DNA from: a bacterium
GTDB taxonomy: Bacteria > Verrucomicrobiota > Kiritimatiellia > CAIKKV01 > CAITUY01
DNA: 64,000 nt
Direction of reading: 5' to 3'
Assembly (NCBI GenBank): GCA_037128595.1
Contig: JBAXWB010000026.1
Coordinates: 16,396 to 80,395, forward strand
Shown here in pieces: positions 23,590-31,901 of this stretch. The position numbers and the translations under genes are program-made. Every line of letters begins with the position of its first letter. The stretch's first letter is position 1. Under the pieces are notes generated by a model. That model worked only from the letters and a program-made list of their open reading frames with translations. It had not been told where the DNA came from and made no database searches.

Positions 23590-25799
23590 CACCGACGTCT
23601 CCTCCGCCCTCTTGGCTCCCCACTTCGTTCCGGCCGTGCTCCCTTGCCGACCGCCTTTGGCTTTTCTGCCTCAGGCCGGCTCAGGGCAAAATCAATACGC
23701 CGTTTATCAAAATCCACTTTTACAGGAATGACCTTGAGGCGAGTTCCCAACTTGTAGAGGTCCTGACCCGCCCTCAGCGCTTTTGCCGCAGGATCAAAGC
23801 GCACAAAGGCTTCCGATATGGCCGAGACATGGAGCAGGCCCTGCACGCCCAGGCCGTCCAGCTCAATGAAAAGCCCGAAGTTCATCACCTTGACCACCAC
23901 GGCCTCGTATACCCGTACATTTCGTTGCTCGATTTGCTGGGCGAGGAACCGGTATTTCTTGATTTCCAGCAATTCGCGTTCTGCCGCCTGAGCCACCTGC
24001 TCGGTCTCGGAGCAATGGACCGCAAGCCGTTCCAGTTCCTGGGCGGGATACGGATTGCTCTTTCCCTCCAACATGGCCGCCAAAATGCGGTGTACAATCA
24101 AATCGGGATAGCGCCGGATGGGTGAGGTGAAATGGGCATAATACTTCTTTGCCAGGCCGAAATGCCCGCCCTCTTTGGAACTATAGATCGCCCGCTTCAT
24201 ACTGCGGAGCACCGCCATCTGCGCGCTGTTGGCAAGCGGGGTATCCTTGATCCGGGTCAGGAATTCCATCAGGTTGCGCCGGTGCTTCAGTTGACCGGGT
24301 TGATACCCCATATCGTGCAGATCAGCCGTCAGCATTTCGATTTTCTCGGCATCAGGCTCTTCGTGGAGCCGGTGAATCAGCTTCATTCCTTTTGCGCTCA
24401 ATTCCCGATCGACCGCCTCATTCGCCGCCACCATGCATTCCTCGATCATCTGGTGTGAGATATCGTTTTCAACGGGGCGGATATCCTCAATCATTCCGTC
24501 CGCACCAATGATCACGGAATTTTCCGGCATCGTGATATCCAGCGCCCACTGGGCCATGCGTCGGGCGCGCAGTTGCATAGCCAGCTCGCACACGTCCAGG
24601 ATCAGGGGGCGGGCCTCGGCCGGCATCGCCACCTTGCAATGCATGCCGGCGGGCGTCTGGATCACCTGCAACGCCTGCTCATAATTCAGGCGCAAGCGTG
24701 AGCGGATCATCGTCCGGGCAAACTTGGCCGCAATCATGCGTCCGGCCTGATCGAAAGTCATAAAGGCGGAAAACGCCAACCGGTCCTGATCCGGCTTCAA
24801 ACTGCAAAGCCCGTTTGAAAGCTCTTCGGGTAACATGGGGATCACCTTGTCGGGGAGATAGACGCTGTTACCGCGTTCAATGGCTTCCTGGTCAAGCACG
24901 TTCCCCTTGGTCACAAAATGACAGACATCGGCAATATGCACCCCCAATACCCGGCGCCCTTCTTCGTCGCGCTCCAGGGAAAGCGCATCATCAAAATCCT
25001 TGGCTGTCACGGGATCCACCGTGAAAATGAATTTACTACGCAGATCCAGGCGCTTGCTCGTCTGGGTCAACCGTGCTGCGGAATCGGAGGCCTCCCTCAT
25101 GACTTCGGCCGGAAATTCCTGCGGTAGATCGTATTGACGCATGACGGCCAGCGTGTCCAGTGACGGATTATCCGCCGGCCCGATAACCTCAATGATCTCG
25201 GCCTCGGGATTGACATGCCGGTTTTCCCAGTTTGTGAACTGGATGACGACGCGGTCATTGAGTTGCGCGCCTTGCGCATCCGGCACATAAAAATCCTGCT
25301 GGTAAGAGGGATTTAACGGCAGCACATAAAGAAATTTTCCCGTACTTTTGAGTGTTCCCACCACCACGCGTGTCCCGCGCTCGACCACACGGATCACGAC
25401 GCCCTGTCGCTGCCACTCGGGTGTTCCCGGACGTCGGGGCTCGAGACGGACCACCACTTGATCCCCCGGCAACGCCGTGCTCAGGTTCCCGCGCTCGATC
25501 TGTACGGCCAGTTCGCCGTCCAGATTGGTGAGATAGCCCCCACCCGACCGCTTGACTTCCAAGCGACCGGTCACCAGATCCGCGGGTGCCCCTAGGGAAT
25601 ACCGGGTTTTCCGGATGATCACAATTTCGCCGTTAAGGACCATTTTCTGAAGAATATCGACCAGGGCTTTACGCTCTCCGCCGCGGAGGACCAACACGTC
25701 GGTCAGCTCGCCCAGCGTCATCGGGGTATAATCCGGTTTCTGGAAGAACTCCAGAATGGCTTCGTGGGTGACTTTTTTCATCGCAGATTTCGGCATCAT
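23589..25799 (-). CDS. rnr: Ribonuclease R
   Basis: A 736-residue 3'-5' exoribonuclease. The open frame runs far upstream to 26330, but that part is out-of-frame reading of the oppC-like gene; the true start is ATG 25799, preceded by GGGGAG at about 12 bases. Order of parts: N-terminal winged helix (about 10-75), cold-shock domains, the RNB catalytic domain with the Asp cluster DPVTAKDFDDALSL, IADVCHFV, YLPDKVIPMLPEELSNGLCSL and HFTSPIRRYPDLIVHR, then an S1 domain (FGLFIELDGLGVQGLLHVS) and a short basic tail ending in five arginines. It degrades structured RNA. Confidence 0.95.
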   Translation of the reverse strand: MMPKSAMKKVTHEAILEFFQKPDYTPMTLGELTDVLVLRGGERKALVDILQKMVLNGEIVIIRKTRYSLGAPADLVTGRLEVKRSGGGYLTNLDGELAVQIERGNLSTALPGDQVVVRLEPRRPGTPEWQRQGVVIRVVERGTRVVVGTLKSTGKFLYVLPLNPSYQQDFYVPDAQGAQLNDRVVIQFTNWENRHVNPEAEIIEVIGPADNPSLDTLAVMRQYDLPQEFPAEVMREASDSAARLTQTSKRLDLRSKFIFTVDPVTAKDFDDALSLERDEEGRRVLGVHIADVCHFVTKGNVLDQEAIERGNSVYLPDKVIPMLPEELSNGLCSLKPDQDRLAFSAFMTFDQAGRMIAAKFARTMIRSRLRLNYEQALQVIQTPAGMHCKVAMPAEARPLILDVCELAMQLRARRMAQWALDITMPENSVIIGADGMIEDIRPVENDISHQMIEECMVAANEAVDRELSAKGMKLIHRLHEEPDAEKIEMLTADLHDMGYQPGQLKHRRNLMEFLTRIKDTPLANSAQMAVLRSMKRAIYSSKEGGHFGLAKKYYAHFTSPIRRYPDLIVHRILAAMLEGKSNPYPAQELERLAVHCSETEQVAQAAERELLEIKKYRFLAQQIEQRNVRVYEAVVVKVMNFGLFIELDGLGVQGLLHVSAISEAFVRFDPAAKALRAGQDLYKLGTRLKVIPVKVDFDKRRIDFALSRPEAEKPKAVGKGARPERSGEPRGRRRRR

Positions 25800-25822
25800 G
25801 TAACAGACTCCCCTTGCTTGGG

Positions 25823-26785
25823 TTATTTTTCTTTCGATCTTAATCGCGGATCCAAGGCGTCTCGCAGGGCATCCCCGACCAGATTGAAGGCCAGCACAAC
25901 CAGTAGTATCGCAGCCGAGACCGCCGCCATTTCCCACCACACACCCTGCCAGAGACGCAAACGTGCATTTCCTATCAATATACCCCATGAAGGCTCTCCC
26001 TGCACTCCAATTCCGAGAAAGCTCATAAATACCTCGGTTCCGATGGCCGCAGGAAAACGGATGGAGAAGGTAATGATGACAATGTGAAACACATTGGGCA
26101 GGATATGCCGGAAGATAATGCGCCAGGAATGATAGCCCAGGGAGCGGGCGGCCAGCACATAAGCCCGGTCGCGGTGCTTCATCACTTCCGCCCGCAACAG
26201 CCGGCACAACCCCACCCAGGTCGTCAGGCCAATGCCCAGATAGACTCCCATGATTCCTTTGCCTACCACCATGGAAATGGCGAGAATGAAGAGAAGGCCG
26301 GGAATGCTTTCGATGGTGGAATACAGCCACACAATGACATCATCCACCCATGTTCCGAAGTAGCCGCTGACACATCCGAGCACTACCCCGATCGGAATGG
26401 CGATCAGGGAGGTTACCACCCCCACCAGAAAAGCGATCCGGGTTCCCTGGATCGTCCGTTGCAGTACGTCCCGCCCCAGATTATCGGTTCCCAAGGGCCG
26501 GTACGCCAGTGCCTTGAGTCCGCCCCAGAGTCCGGCAGGCGCCTGCGTGATACCCGGTTTCGCAAAGGGATGCCTGAAAATGCTGGGCGGCAGATACCGC
26601 TCGCTCAAGTTAACCAAGGAGTACGAGGGGGTTCGGTCCGCAAGTTGGTAATAGCGGTAGACAATCTCCCCGTAGAGGGCGACCAGGAAAAAGCCGGCAA
26701 TAATCGCCAGACAGCCCCGGATGAGCCGGCGCCGTCGCAGGTCCCGCCATGTCTCCCGCCATAATGATTGTCCACTCGCGTCCAT
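25823..26785 (-). CDS. oppC: Peptide/nickel ABC transporter permease, OppC/YejE type
   Basis: A 320-residue inner-membrane permease. An N-terminal membrane segment precedes a periplasmic stretch, then the binding-protein-dependent transport domain with the LGTDNLGRDVLQRTIQGTR entry motif of the OppC family. The EAA loop is recognisable as LAARSLGYHSWRIIFRHILPN. It follows the oppB-like gene with 3 bp between them. The C-terminus DALDPRLR is typical. No ATPase (OppD/OppF) is adjacent, so the transporter must use subunits coded elsewhere. Confidence 0.9.
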   Translation of the reverse strand: MDASGQSLWRETWRDLRRRRLIRGCLAIIAGFFLVALYGEIVYRYYQLADRTPSYSLVNLSERYLPPSIFRHPFAKPGITQAPAGLWGGLKALAYRPLGTDNLGRDVLQRTIQGTRIAFLVGVVTSLIAIPIGVVLGCVSGYFGTWVDDVIVWLYSTIESIPGLLFILAISMVVGKGIMGVYLGIGLTTWVGLCRLLRAEVMKHRDRAYVLAARSLGYHSWRIIFRHILPNVFHIVIITFSIRFPAAIGTEVFMSFLGIGVQGEPSWGILIGNARLRLWQGVWWEMAAVSAAILLVVLAFNLVGDALRDALDPRLRSKEK

Positions 26786-26788
26786 GAC

Positions 26789-28057
26789 CTACCTCAATTT
26801 CACCCTGGGATCGACCAGCGCATAGCATAAATCCGTAACCAGGCTGGCAACCACATAGAGGATGGCCCCTACCAGAACCACCCCCCGCACCACATCCACA
26901 TCCGAGGAGTTAATCGCGTTGATGCTCAGCCCGCCCAGCCCGGGAATCCCGAAAAAGCTCTCCAGCAACAGGCTGCCTGTATAGAGGAATGGCAGGGCAA
27001 TCACGGTATTGGTTACAATGGGAATCATCGCATTGGGCAACACATGCTTGAACAGCACACCAGCCGGGCTCAACCCCTTGGCAAAGGCGGTCCGTACATA
27101 GTCTTTATAAATCTCGTCCAGAATCACCGTGCGGTAAAACCGGAGATTGGCCCCCAGCCCGCTGAGAATCCCGATCATCACAGGCAACAGCAGGTACCCC
27201 CAGGACTCAAACCCCCAGATAGGAAACCAATGCCATTTGTACGCCATGAAAAATTGGCCGAAGATGATCCAGACGAGATAGTTCACGCTCATCAGGGCTA
27301 CCGCCAGAAAGACGAAAATGCGGTCCGGCCAGCGATTCCGCCAATAGGCGCAGATCAGTGCCAGCCCCACCGAAAACACCAGTCCGCCAAAAAAAATGGG
27401 CACGGTCAGCGCGAGCGAGGGAAGCACCCCGCGCTTCAGCATCGTGGTAACTTTCTCATTGGTGGAAAGGGAGGTCCCGAGATCGAGGCGGGCCAGCGTT
27501 TTGAAGTAATGTGCCAGCTGGGAGTCCCAGACGTGCGGCATGCGGCGCTCAAGGCTCACCCGCCTGAGTTCCACCGGCCCAGTCTCCACCGATAGCGCCA
27601 TCGAGCCCGTGGACTCCGGCGAAAACGGAAAGTCTACCCATTGCCAACGGGCGGCCACTTCAACGGGGGGCGTTGATCGAGGCACCCTGTCGGAAAGGAA
27701 CCGGACCCCGGAGCCGCCGGCCAGGCCTCTCACCTCAACCCGGAGGCGGTATCGCGAATCCAGTCGCAAGGGGAAAAGGAGCCGGACCGGGACATTCGTT
27801 CCGGCGATGAGGGTGAGCGGCTCGGCAAATACCCGCTCCGGAAAAGCGCGGGTGGTCGTCCACCAACCAAACAAGACGGGCTTGTTGAAGCCGCGCTGCT
27901 CATCAAACTCCTCCAAAGCCTGGGGCGAAACATTTTTCCCGAGTGCCATGGAGCCCGGGCTCCCCCCCACCACATTAAACAACAGAAAGGTAATGAGGAT
28001 CACCCCCAGCACCATGGGAATCATATATAGAATGCGTCGAATAATATAACGGGTCAT
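26789..28057 (-). CDS. oppB: Peptide/nickel ABC transporter permease, OppB type, with periplasmic insert
   Basis: A 422-residue OppB-type permease, about 100 residues longer than usual. The start MTRYIIRRILYMIPMVLGVILITFLLF and the C-terminal transport domain with the EAA loop (FAKGLSPAGVLFKHVLPNAMIPI) are normal. The extra part is a periplasmic beta-rich insert at about 75-180 (VRLLFPLRLDSRYRLRVEV, WVDFPFSPESTGSMALSVE) that looks like a small jelly-roll or carbohydrate-binding-like module. This resembles the YejB subgroup, which has larger loops. It may help dock the substrate-binding protein; no such gene is adjacent, but one occurs at 39576-41372. Confidence 0.88.
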   Translation of the reverse strand: MTRYIIRRILYMIPMVLGVILITFLLFNVVGGSPGSMALGKNVSPQALEEFDEQRGFNKPVLFGWWTTTRAFPERVFAEPLTLIAGTNVPVRLLFPLRLDSRYRLRVEVRGLAGGSGVRFLSDRVPRSTPPVEVAARWQWVDFPFSPESTGSMALSVETGPVELRRVSLERRMPHVWDSQLAHYFKTLARLDLGTSLSTNEKVTTMLKRGVLPSLALTVPIFFGGLVFSVGLALICAYWRNRWPDRIFVFLAVALMSVNYLVWIIFGQFFMAYKWHWFPIWGFESWGYLLLPVMIGILSGLGANLRFYRTVILDEIYKDYVRTAFAKGLSPAGVLFKHVLPNAMIPIVTNTVIALPFLYTGSLLLESFFGIPGLGGLSINAINSSDVDVVRGVVLVGAILYVVASLVTDLCYALVDPRVKLR

Positions 28058-28069
28058 AATACCAGCCGT

Positions 28070-29431
28070 CTAAAACACCAGCTTGTACTCCAGGATCTTC
28101 CGCTGAATGGTGCGCGCGGAGATTTGCAACTCATCGGCGGTCAACTGCCGGTTCCCATCGTGGCGACGTAAGGCCTGCGCCAGCGCTTCTTTCTCCATGT
28201 CAGCCAACGTCATGCCCGCCGGAAATACCAGCGCTTGCCGGGACGCCGGGCCGGACTCGCTCCGCCCGAGAATCAGGGCCTCTGGAGTCAGCTCGGGGCC
28301 TGTGGCCAGGATCACCGATGACTCGATCACGTTTCTCAGCTCCCGGACATTCCCAGGCCAGTTATACGCCTCCAGTTTGGTGTAGGCCGCCGTGGAGATT
28401 GACTCTATGTGTCGACCGTGCTCCGCGCAGGCTAACGCCACAAACCGATCGGTCAGCGCGCGGATATCGTCACGCCGCTCCCGCAGGGCCGGCACCCGGA
28501 GGGTGACCACCTGAAGGCGGTAAAGCAGATCATGCCGGAACTCCCCGGCTTCAAACAGTTCGTTCAAATCCCGGTTGGAGGCGGCCACCACACGCGCATC
28601 CACCTTGACCGGCTCACGCCCGCCCACCCGGAGCACCTCGCGCTCCTCGAGGGCGCGCAAGAGCCTCGCCTGAACGGCCTTAGGCGCAATCCCGATTTCA
28701 TCAAGGAATAAGGTTCCCCCGCTGGCCCGTTCGAAAGCGCCTTGATGACGCGCCACTGCCCCGGTAAAGGCCCCTTTCTCGTGACCGAACAACTCTGACT
28801 CCAACAATGTCTCGGCAAAGGCCCCGCAATTGACGGCCACAAACGGCCCGTCCGCGCGGGGTCCGTCCGTATGCAGTGCCCGCGCCACCAGTTCCTTGCC
28901 CGTTCCGCTTTCCCCCAGCACCAGGACCGTGGCATGAGTTCCGGCGACGGCTGAAATCTGTCTCAGGAGCTCCTTCATCACGGGGGCCCCTGCGACCATG
29001 GCCCGGCCTGAATAGCGCCCTTGAACTTCGCTGCGCAACCGGGTCACCTGCCCTCTCAGGCGGCTCGTTTCCAGTGCCCGAGCCAGCTTGGCGTGCAGAT
29101 CATCCAGATCCAGGGGTTTGACCAGATAATCATACGCCCCCTGCTTGAGGGCTTTTACGGCGGTCTCCACCGAACCGAACGCCGTCATGATCAGGACCGG
29201 AGTGCCGGGCTTCTGCCGGTGGCACTGTTCCAACACGGCTAAACCGTCAATATCGGGCAGGAAAAGATCGGATAGCACTACATCCGGGGTTTCGCGTAAA
29301 AAGGCATCCCCGCCGCCCCGCCCGGTGGTGGCCGTGATGACCTGATACCCCGCCTCGCGAATGGCCTCCTCCACGGAACGTAGCCCATCCGGATCATCTT
29401 CAATGACAAGAATTTTAGCGGTGCTGTTCAT
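28070..29431 (-). CDS. Sigma-54-dependent response regulator, NtrC family
   Basis: A 453-residue enhancer-binding protein, started at ATG 29431 (MNSTAKILVIEDDPDG) because a candidate promoter lies just upstream of it. Receiver domain 1-125 has the acidic pocket EDD, the phospho-Asp in VLSDLFLPDIDG and the Lys in YLVKPLD. The AAA+ domain (about 138-375) has GESGTGKELVARALH, GAFTGA for sigma-54 contact, and the DNRDL/RxxDLLYRL elements. A Fis-type HTH ends the protein (about 415-453). No sensor kinase is adjacent. It sits just upstream of oppB, 12 bp away, so it may be cotranscribed with the permease genes it could regulate. Confidence 0.92.
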   Translation of the reverse strand: MNSTAKILVIEDDPDGLRSVEEAIREAGYQVITATTGRGGGDAFLRETPDVVLSDLFLPDIDGLAVLEQCHRQKPGTPVLIMTAFGSVETAVKALKQGAYDYLVKPLDLDDLHAKLARALETSRLRGQVTRLRSEVQGRYSGRAMVAGAPVMKELLRQISAVAGTHATVLVLGESGTGKELVARALHTDGPRADGPFVAVNCGAFAETLLESELFGHEKGAFTGAVARHQGAFERASGGTLFLDEIGIAPKAVQARLLRALEEREVLRVGGREPVKVDARVVAASNRDLNELFEAGEFRHDLLYRLQVVTLRVPALRERRDDIRALTDRFVALACAEHGRHIESISTAAYTKLEAYNWPGNVRELRNVIESSVILATGPELTPEALILGRSESGPASRQALVFPAGMTLADMEKEALAQALRRHDGNRQLTADELQISARTIQRKILEYKLVF

Positions 29432-29476
29432 ACAATTAATTCGAAAACGGGGTATGATCCTCATCCGGACGGGGTG

Positions 29477-29482
29477 TGTCAA
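29477..29482 (-). promoter_or_regulatory. -35 element (perfect TTGACA) upstream of the NtrC gene
   Basis: On the minus strand TTGACA occurs at 29482-29477; 17 bases further is GATCAT as a poor -10 candidate. If used, transcription starts around 29450, which excludes the longest possible reading frame (to 29482) and supports the start at 29431. Confidence 0.35.
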
Positions 29483-29564
29483 GCGAGGTCTGTATCCAAC
29501 GCCTCCGCGAATGGCTGTATTTATCGGTTGAAGCCGTCATTTTACATGATAGAGTTTTGTACTT

Positions 29565-29948
29565 ATGCAAAAACGGATCATCTCGACAACCAAGGCCCCT
29601 GCTCCTGTCGGGCCCTACCAGCAAGCGGTATGTGCCGGCCAACTGGTTTTTACGGCCGGCCAGATTCCCATCGACCCGAAGACCGGGGCGCTTGTCACCG
29701 GCTCCATCGAGGCGCAAACCCGGCAGGTTCTTGAAAACCTCAAGGCCATTCTGGAAGCGGCCGGAACGACCTTGGATCACGTGGTCAAAACTACGGTGTT
29801 TCTGCACGACATGAATGACTTCCCCAAGATGAATGCCGTTTATGCCGAATATTTCCGGGAAGCGATTGCCCCGGCCCGCTCCACGGTGCAAGTGGCGCGC
29901 CTTCCGAAAGATGTGGCCATTGAAATCGAGGCCATCGCCGCACTTTAA
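29565..29948 (+). CDS. ridA: RidA family enamine/imine deaminase
   Basis: A 127-residue RidA protein: [48 protein letters not shown] and the catalytic-Arg signature [23 protein letters not shown]. RidA hydrolyses reactive enamines and imines such as 2-aminoacrylate. Length and motifs are standard. It is divergent from the NtrC gene and 67 bp upstream of the first metallophosphoesterase gene. Confidence 0.95.
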   Translation: MQKRIISTTKAPAPVGPYQQAVCAGQLVFTAGQIPIDPKTGALVTGSIEAQTRQVLENLKAILEAAGTTLDHVVKTTVFLHDMNDFPKMNAVYAEYFREAIAPARSTVQVARLPKDVAIEIEAIAAL

Positions 29949-30015
29949 CGATTCCTGCTCCCGACACCATTTCATCCTAATAAACTGAACAACACAAACC
30001 AACAGGGCGGTCATT

Positions 30016-31662
30016 ATGCGTTATGCGATTATTTCAGATCTCCACGCCAATATGCAGGCATGGAAAGTCGTCTACGAAGATATCCAGAATAATAATGTAG
30101 ACCGTATTATCTGCCTGGGCGATATCGTAGGCTATGGCCCGAATCCGGCACAACTGCTCCGCGAAGTCCGCAATAATGTGGATGCCGTTATCCTGGGCAA
30201 CCATGATGCTGCCCTGTGCGGGAAGCTGGACGCAACGTTATTCAATGAGGATGCCCAGCGTCTTTTGGAATGGACCCGCAAGCAGGTGAGTGCGGATGAC
30301 CTGAAGTTCATCTCCTCCCTCCCCCTCACCCTGATTGGCGACGGCTTTCTCTGCGCCCATGGTGAATTTTCAGAGCCGGGGAACTTTGACTATGCTTCGG
30401 AAGCGGCAGAGGTCATGCCCTCATGGAAAGCGACGGAAGCCGACCTGCTTTTCGTCGGTCATACCCATGTTCCCTCCATTCACGTCCTGGGCAACAGCGG
30501 CATTCCCCGCCTGGTGGAACCCCAGGACTTTACCATCGATCCGGGCAAACGCTATTTCGTCAATGTCGGCTCCGTGGGCCAGTCTCGCGATAACGACCTG
30601 CGCTCCTGTTACTGCATCTATGAAACCGAATCACGGGCGATCTACTGGCGCCGCGTCAGATTTGATGTCGAGGCCTATCGGAAGGCGCTCAAGGCCACCG
30701 GGCTTAAACTCGATCAAAGCTACTACCTGCCCGAGCCGGTGAAAGGGGCGGCCGAACAAACTTCGGCAAACTGGCAGGTCATGTTCTCCCCGCCGAAATC
30801 ACCCGCACAGGCGACACGCGATGTCGTCGCCGTCCAGGACCTGAAGACCATTCCTAAACGGAAAAAGAAACTTCCGCTCAGCATGATTTCGCTGGCCCTG
30901 TTCGTCGTTTTGATTGTGTTCGTTGCGGTCTGGCGAACCATCCCGCACGTCGACGACATCAATGCAGCCAGTACGAAGCCATTGGCCGCTTCCGACCGGA
31001 ATAGTCTCTCCCTGCCGGATCGGGCGGTTAAGCCCGGGGACCCGATCGCCGGGTGGGATATTCATATGGAGGATAAAAATAACCAGCAGGTCGGGATTAA
31101 CCTCGACCCCTTCAAACAGCCGTTCCTGTATTTCAACTCCAAAAAAGCCACCAAGGGAATTGCCCTGTCATCCAGCTGGGTGAGTGTTCAACTGGGCCAA
31201 AGCTGGACGTTTGACACCTCGTTGCAGAAGAAAAAGGACTTCAATGGGACCGTCTCTTTGACGCTCATGCTCCAGAAAAGCGGCGGGACGATTGTCTCGA
31301 ATTTTGTCACCTTGAACATCCCGCCCGCCCAGGCCTCCGGACTCTCGAAAATTCAGGAGCAGTTTATTATTCCTGAGGGAGGCGTGCAGCTGCGTCTGGC
31401 CCTGCAGGGAAACTTTTCAGGAAAACTATTAATCCTGAAACCTAAATTATTCACCGCGCAGCCGACAGAGGTCCCGATCAAGGCACCGGCAGAAGCCGTG
31501 GAGCCAGTGAGCGCGCCCGTTCCTGCCGTGCCTCAGGAGGCCGCTCCCGCTGCTCCGGTCGCACCTGCTGAGCCCGTCGTCACCGCCGCTCCCGCCGTTG
31601 CCGCTGAGCCCGCGACCAAACCGGCCGATCCCGAGGATAAATGGTCGATGAAGGCTAAATAA
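30016..31662 (+). CDS. Membrane-anchored metallophosphoesterase with extracytoplasmic domain
   Basis: A 548-residue protein. The N-terminal 240 residues are a calcineurin-like phosphoesterase: SDLHAN, GDIVGYGPNP, GNHD, a CAHGEF segment and GHTHVP supply all metal ligands. There is no signal peptide; a single transmembrane helix (about 290-310, LSMISLALFVVLIVFVAVW) is followed by a beta-rich domain of about 160 residues and an Ala/Pro/Val-rich low-complexity tail. The topology implies a cytosolic enzyme and an external sensing or anchoring domain. The next gene is a paralogue with the same architecture. Substrate is unknown; nucleotide or cyclic-nucleotide phosphodiesterase activity is only a guess. 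Confidence 0.85.
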   Translation: MRYAIISDLHANMQAWKVVYEDIQNNNVDRIICLGDIVGYGPNPAQLLREVRNNVDAVILGNHDAALCGKLDATLFNEDAQRLLEWTRKQVSADDLKFISSLPLTLIGDGFLCAHGEFSEPGNFDYASEAAEVMPSWKATEADLLFVGHTHVPSIHVLGNSGIPRLVEPQDFTIDPGKRYFVNVGSVGQSRDNDLRSCYCIYETESRAIYWRRVRFDVEAYRKALKATGLKLDQSYYLPEPVKGAAEQTSANWQVMFSPPKSPAQATRDVVAVQDLKTIPKRKKKLPLSMISLALFVVLIVFVAVWRTIPHVDDINAASTKPLAASDRNSLSLPDRAVKPGDPIAGWDIHMEDKNNQQVGINLDPFKQPFLYFNSKKATKGIALSSSWVSVQLGQSWTFDTSLQKKKDFNGTVSLTLMLQKSGGTIVSNFVTLNIPPAQASGLSKIQEQFIIPEGGVQLRLALQGNFSGKLLILKPKLFTAQPTEVPIKAPAEAVEPVSAPVPAVPQEAAPAAPVAPAEPVVTAAPAVAAEPATKPADPEDKWSMKAK

Positions 31663-31717
31663 AGCTGCCGCACCCGGCTGAAGGAGGGGGTATTGTTTTG
31701 GCCTATTTTGGCGCTGC

Positions 31718-31805
31718 GGATGCGACGGAGCGCATCCCTCCATTCGAACACACGCGATACGGCCATGCTTTCAACCCTTATGGAGGGTTTCGCTCTGTCG
31801 AAACC
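31718..31805 (-). repeat. Dispersed multi-hairpin repeat, copy A
   Basis: Same element as copies at 49193-49282 and 50245-50333, in opposite orientation. Parts on the plus strand: hairpin GGATGCG-acggag-CGCATCC (31718-31737), then CCCTCCAT (31736-31743), a 36-base spacer, ATGGAGGG (31780-31787), then hairpin GGTTTCG-ctctgt-CGAAACC (31786-31805). The two CCCTCCAT/ATGGAGGG arms pair, so the whole can fold as two side hairpins on a central stem. It lies between the two paralogous metallophosphoesterase genes, where no gene is present (31663-31901). Confidence 0.85.
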
Positions 31806-31901
31806 TGTGCCAGAAGGGCCAAAGCAATAGACCTTGCCGGCGGAAACATCGCCTGAATAATTTAATTGAGATGATTAGCTATAACGTGCTAGTTATTAGC
31901 T

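Noticed and set aside
25800..26330. N-terminal extension of RNase R by about 177 residues
   Set aside because: The extension reads the oppC-like gene out of frame; the true start at 25799 has a good ribosome site and a normal N-terminal helix-turn-helix.
31533..31766. Minus frames through the intergenic gap after the first metallophosphoesterase
   Set aside because: They are produced by the Ala/Pro tail read backwards and by the dispersed repeat; no start or domain support.
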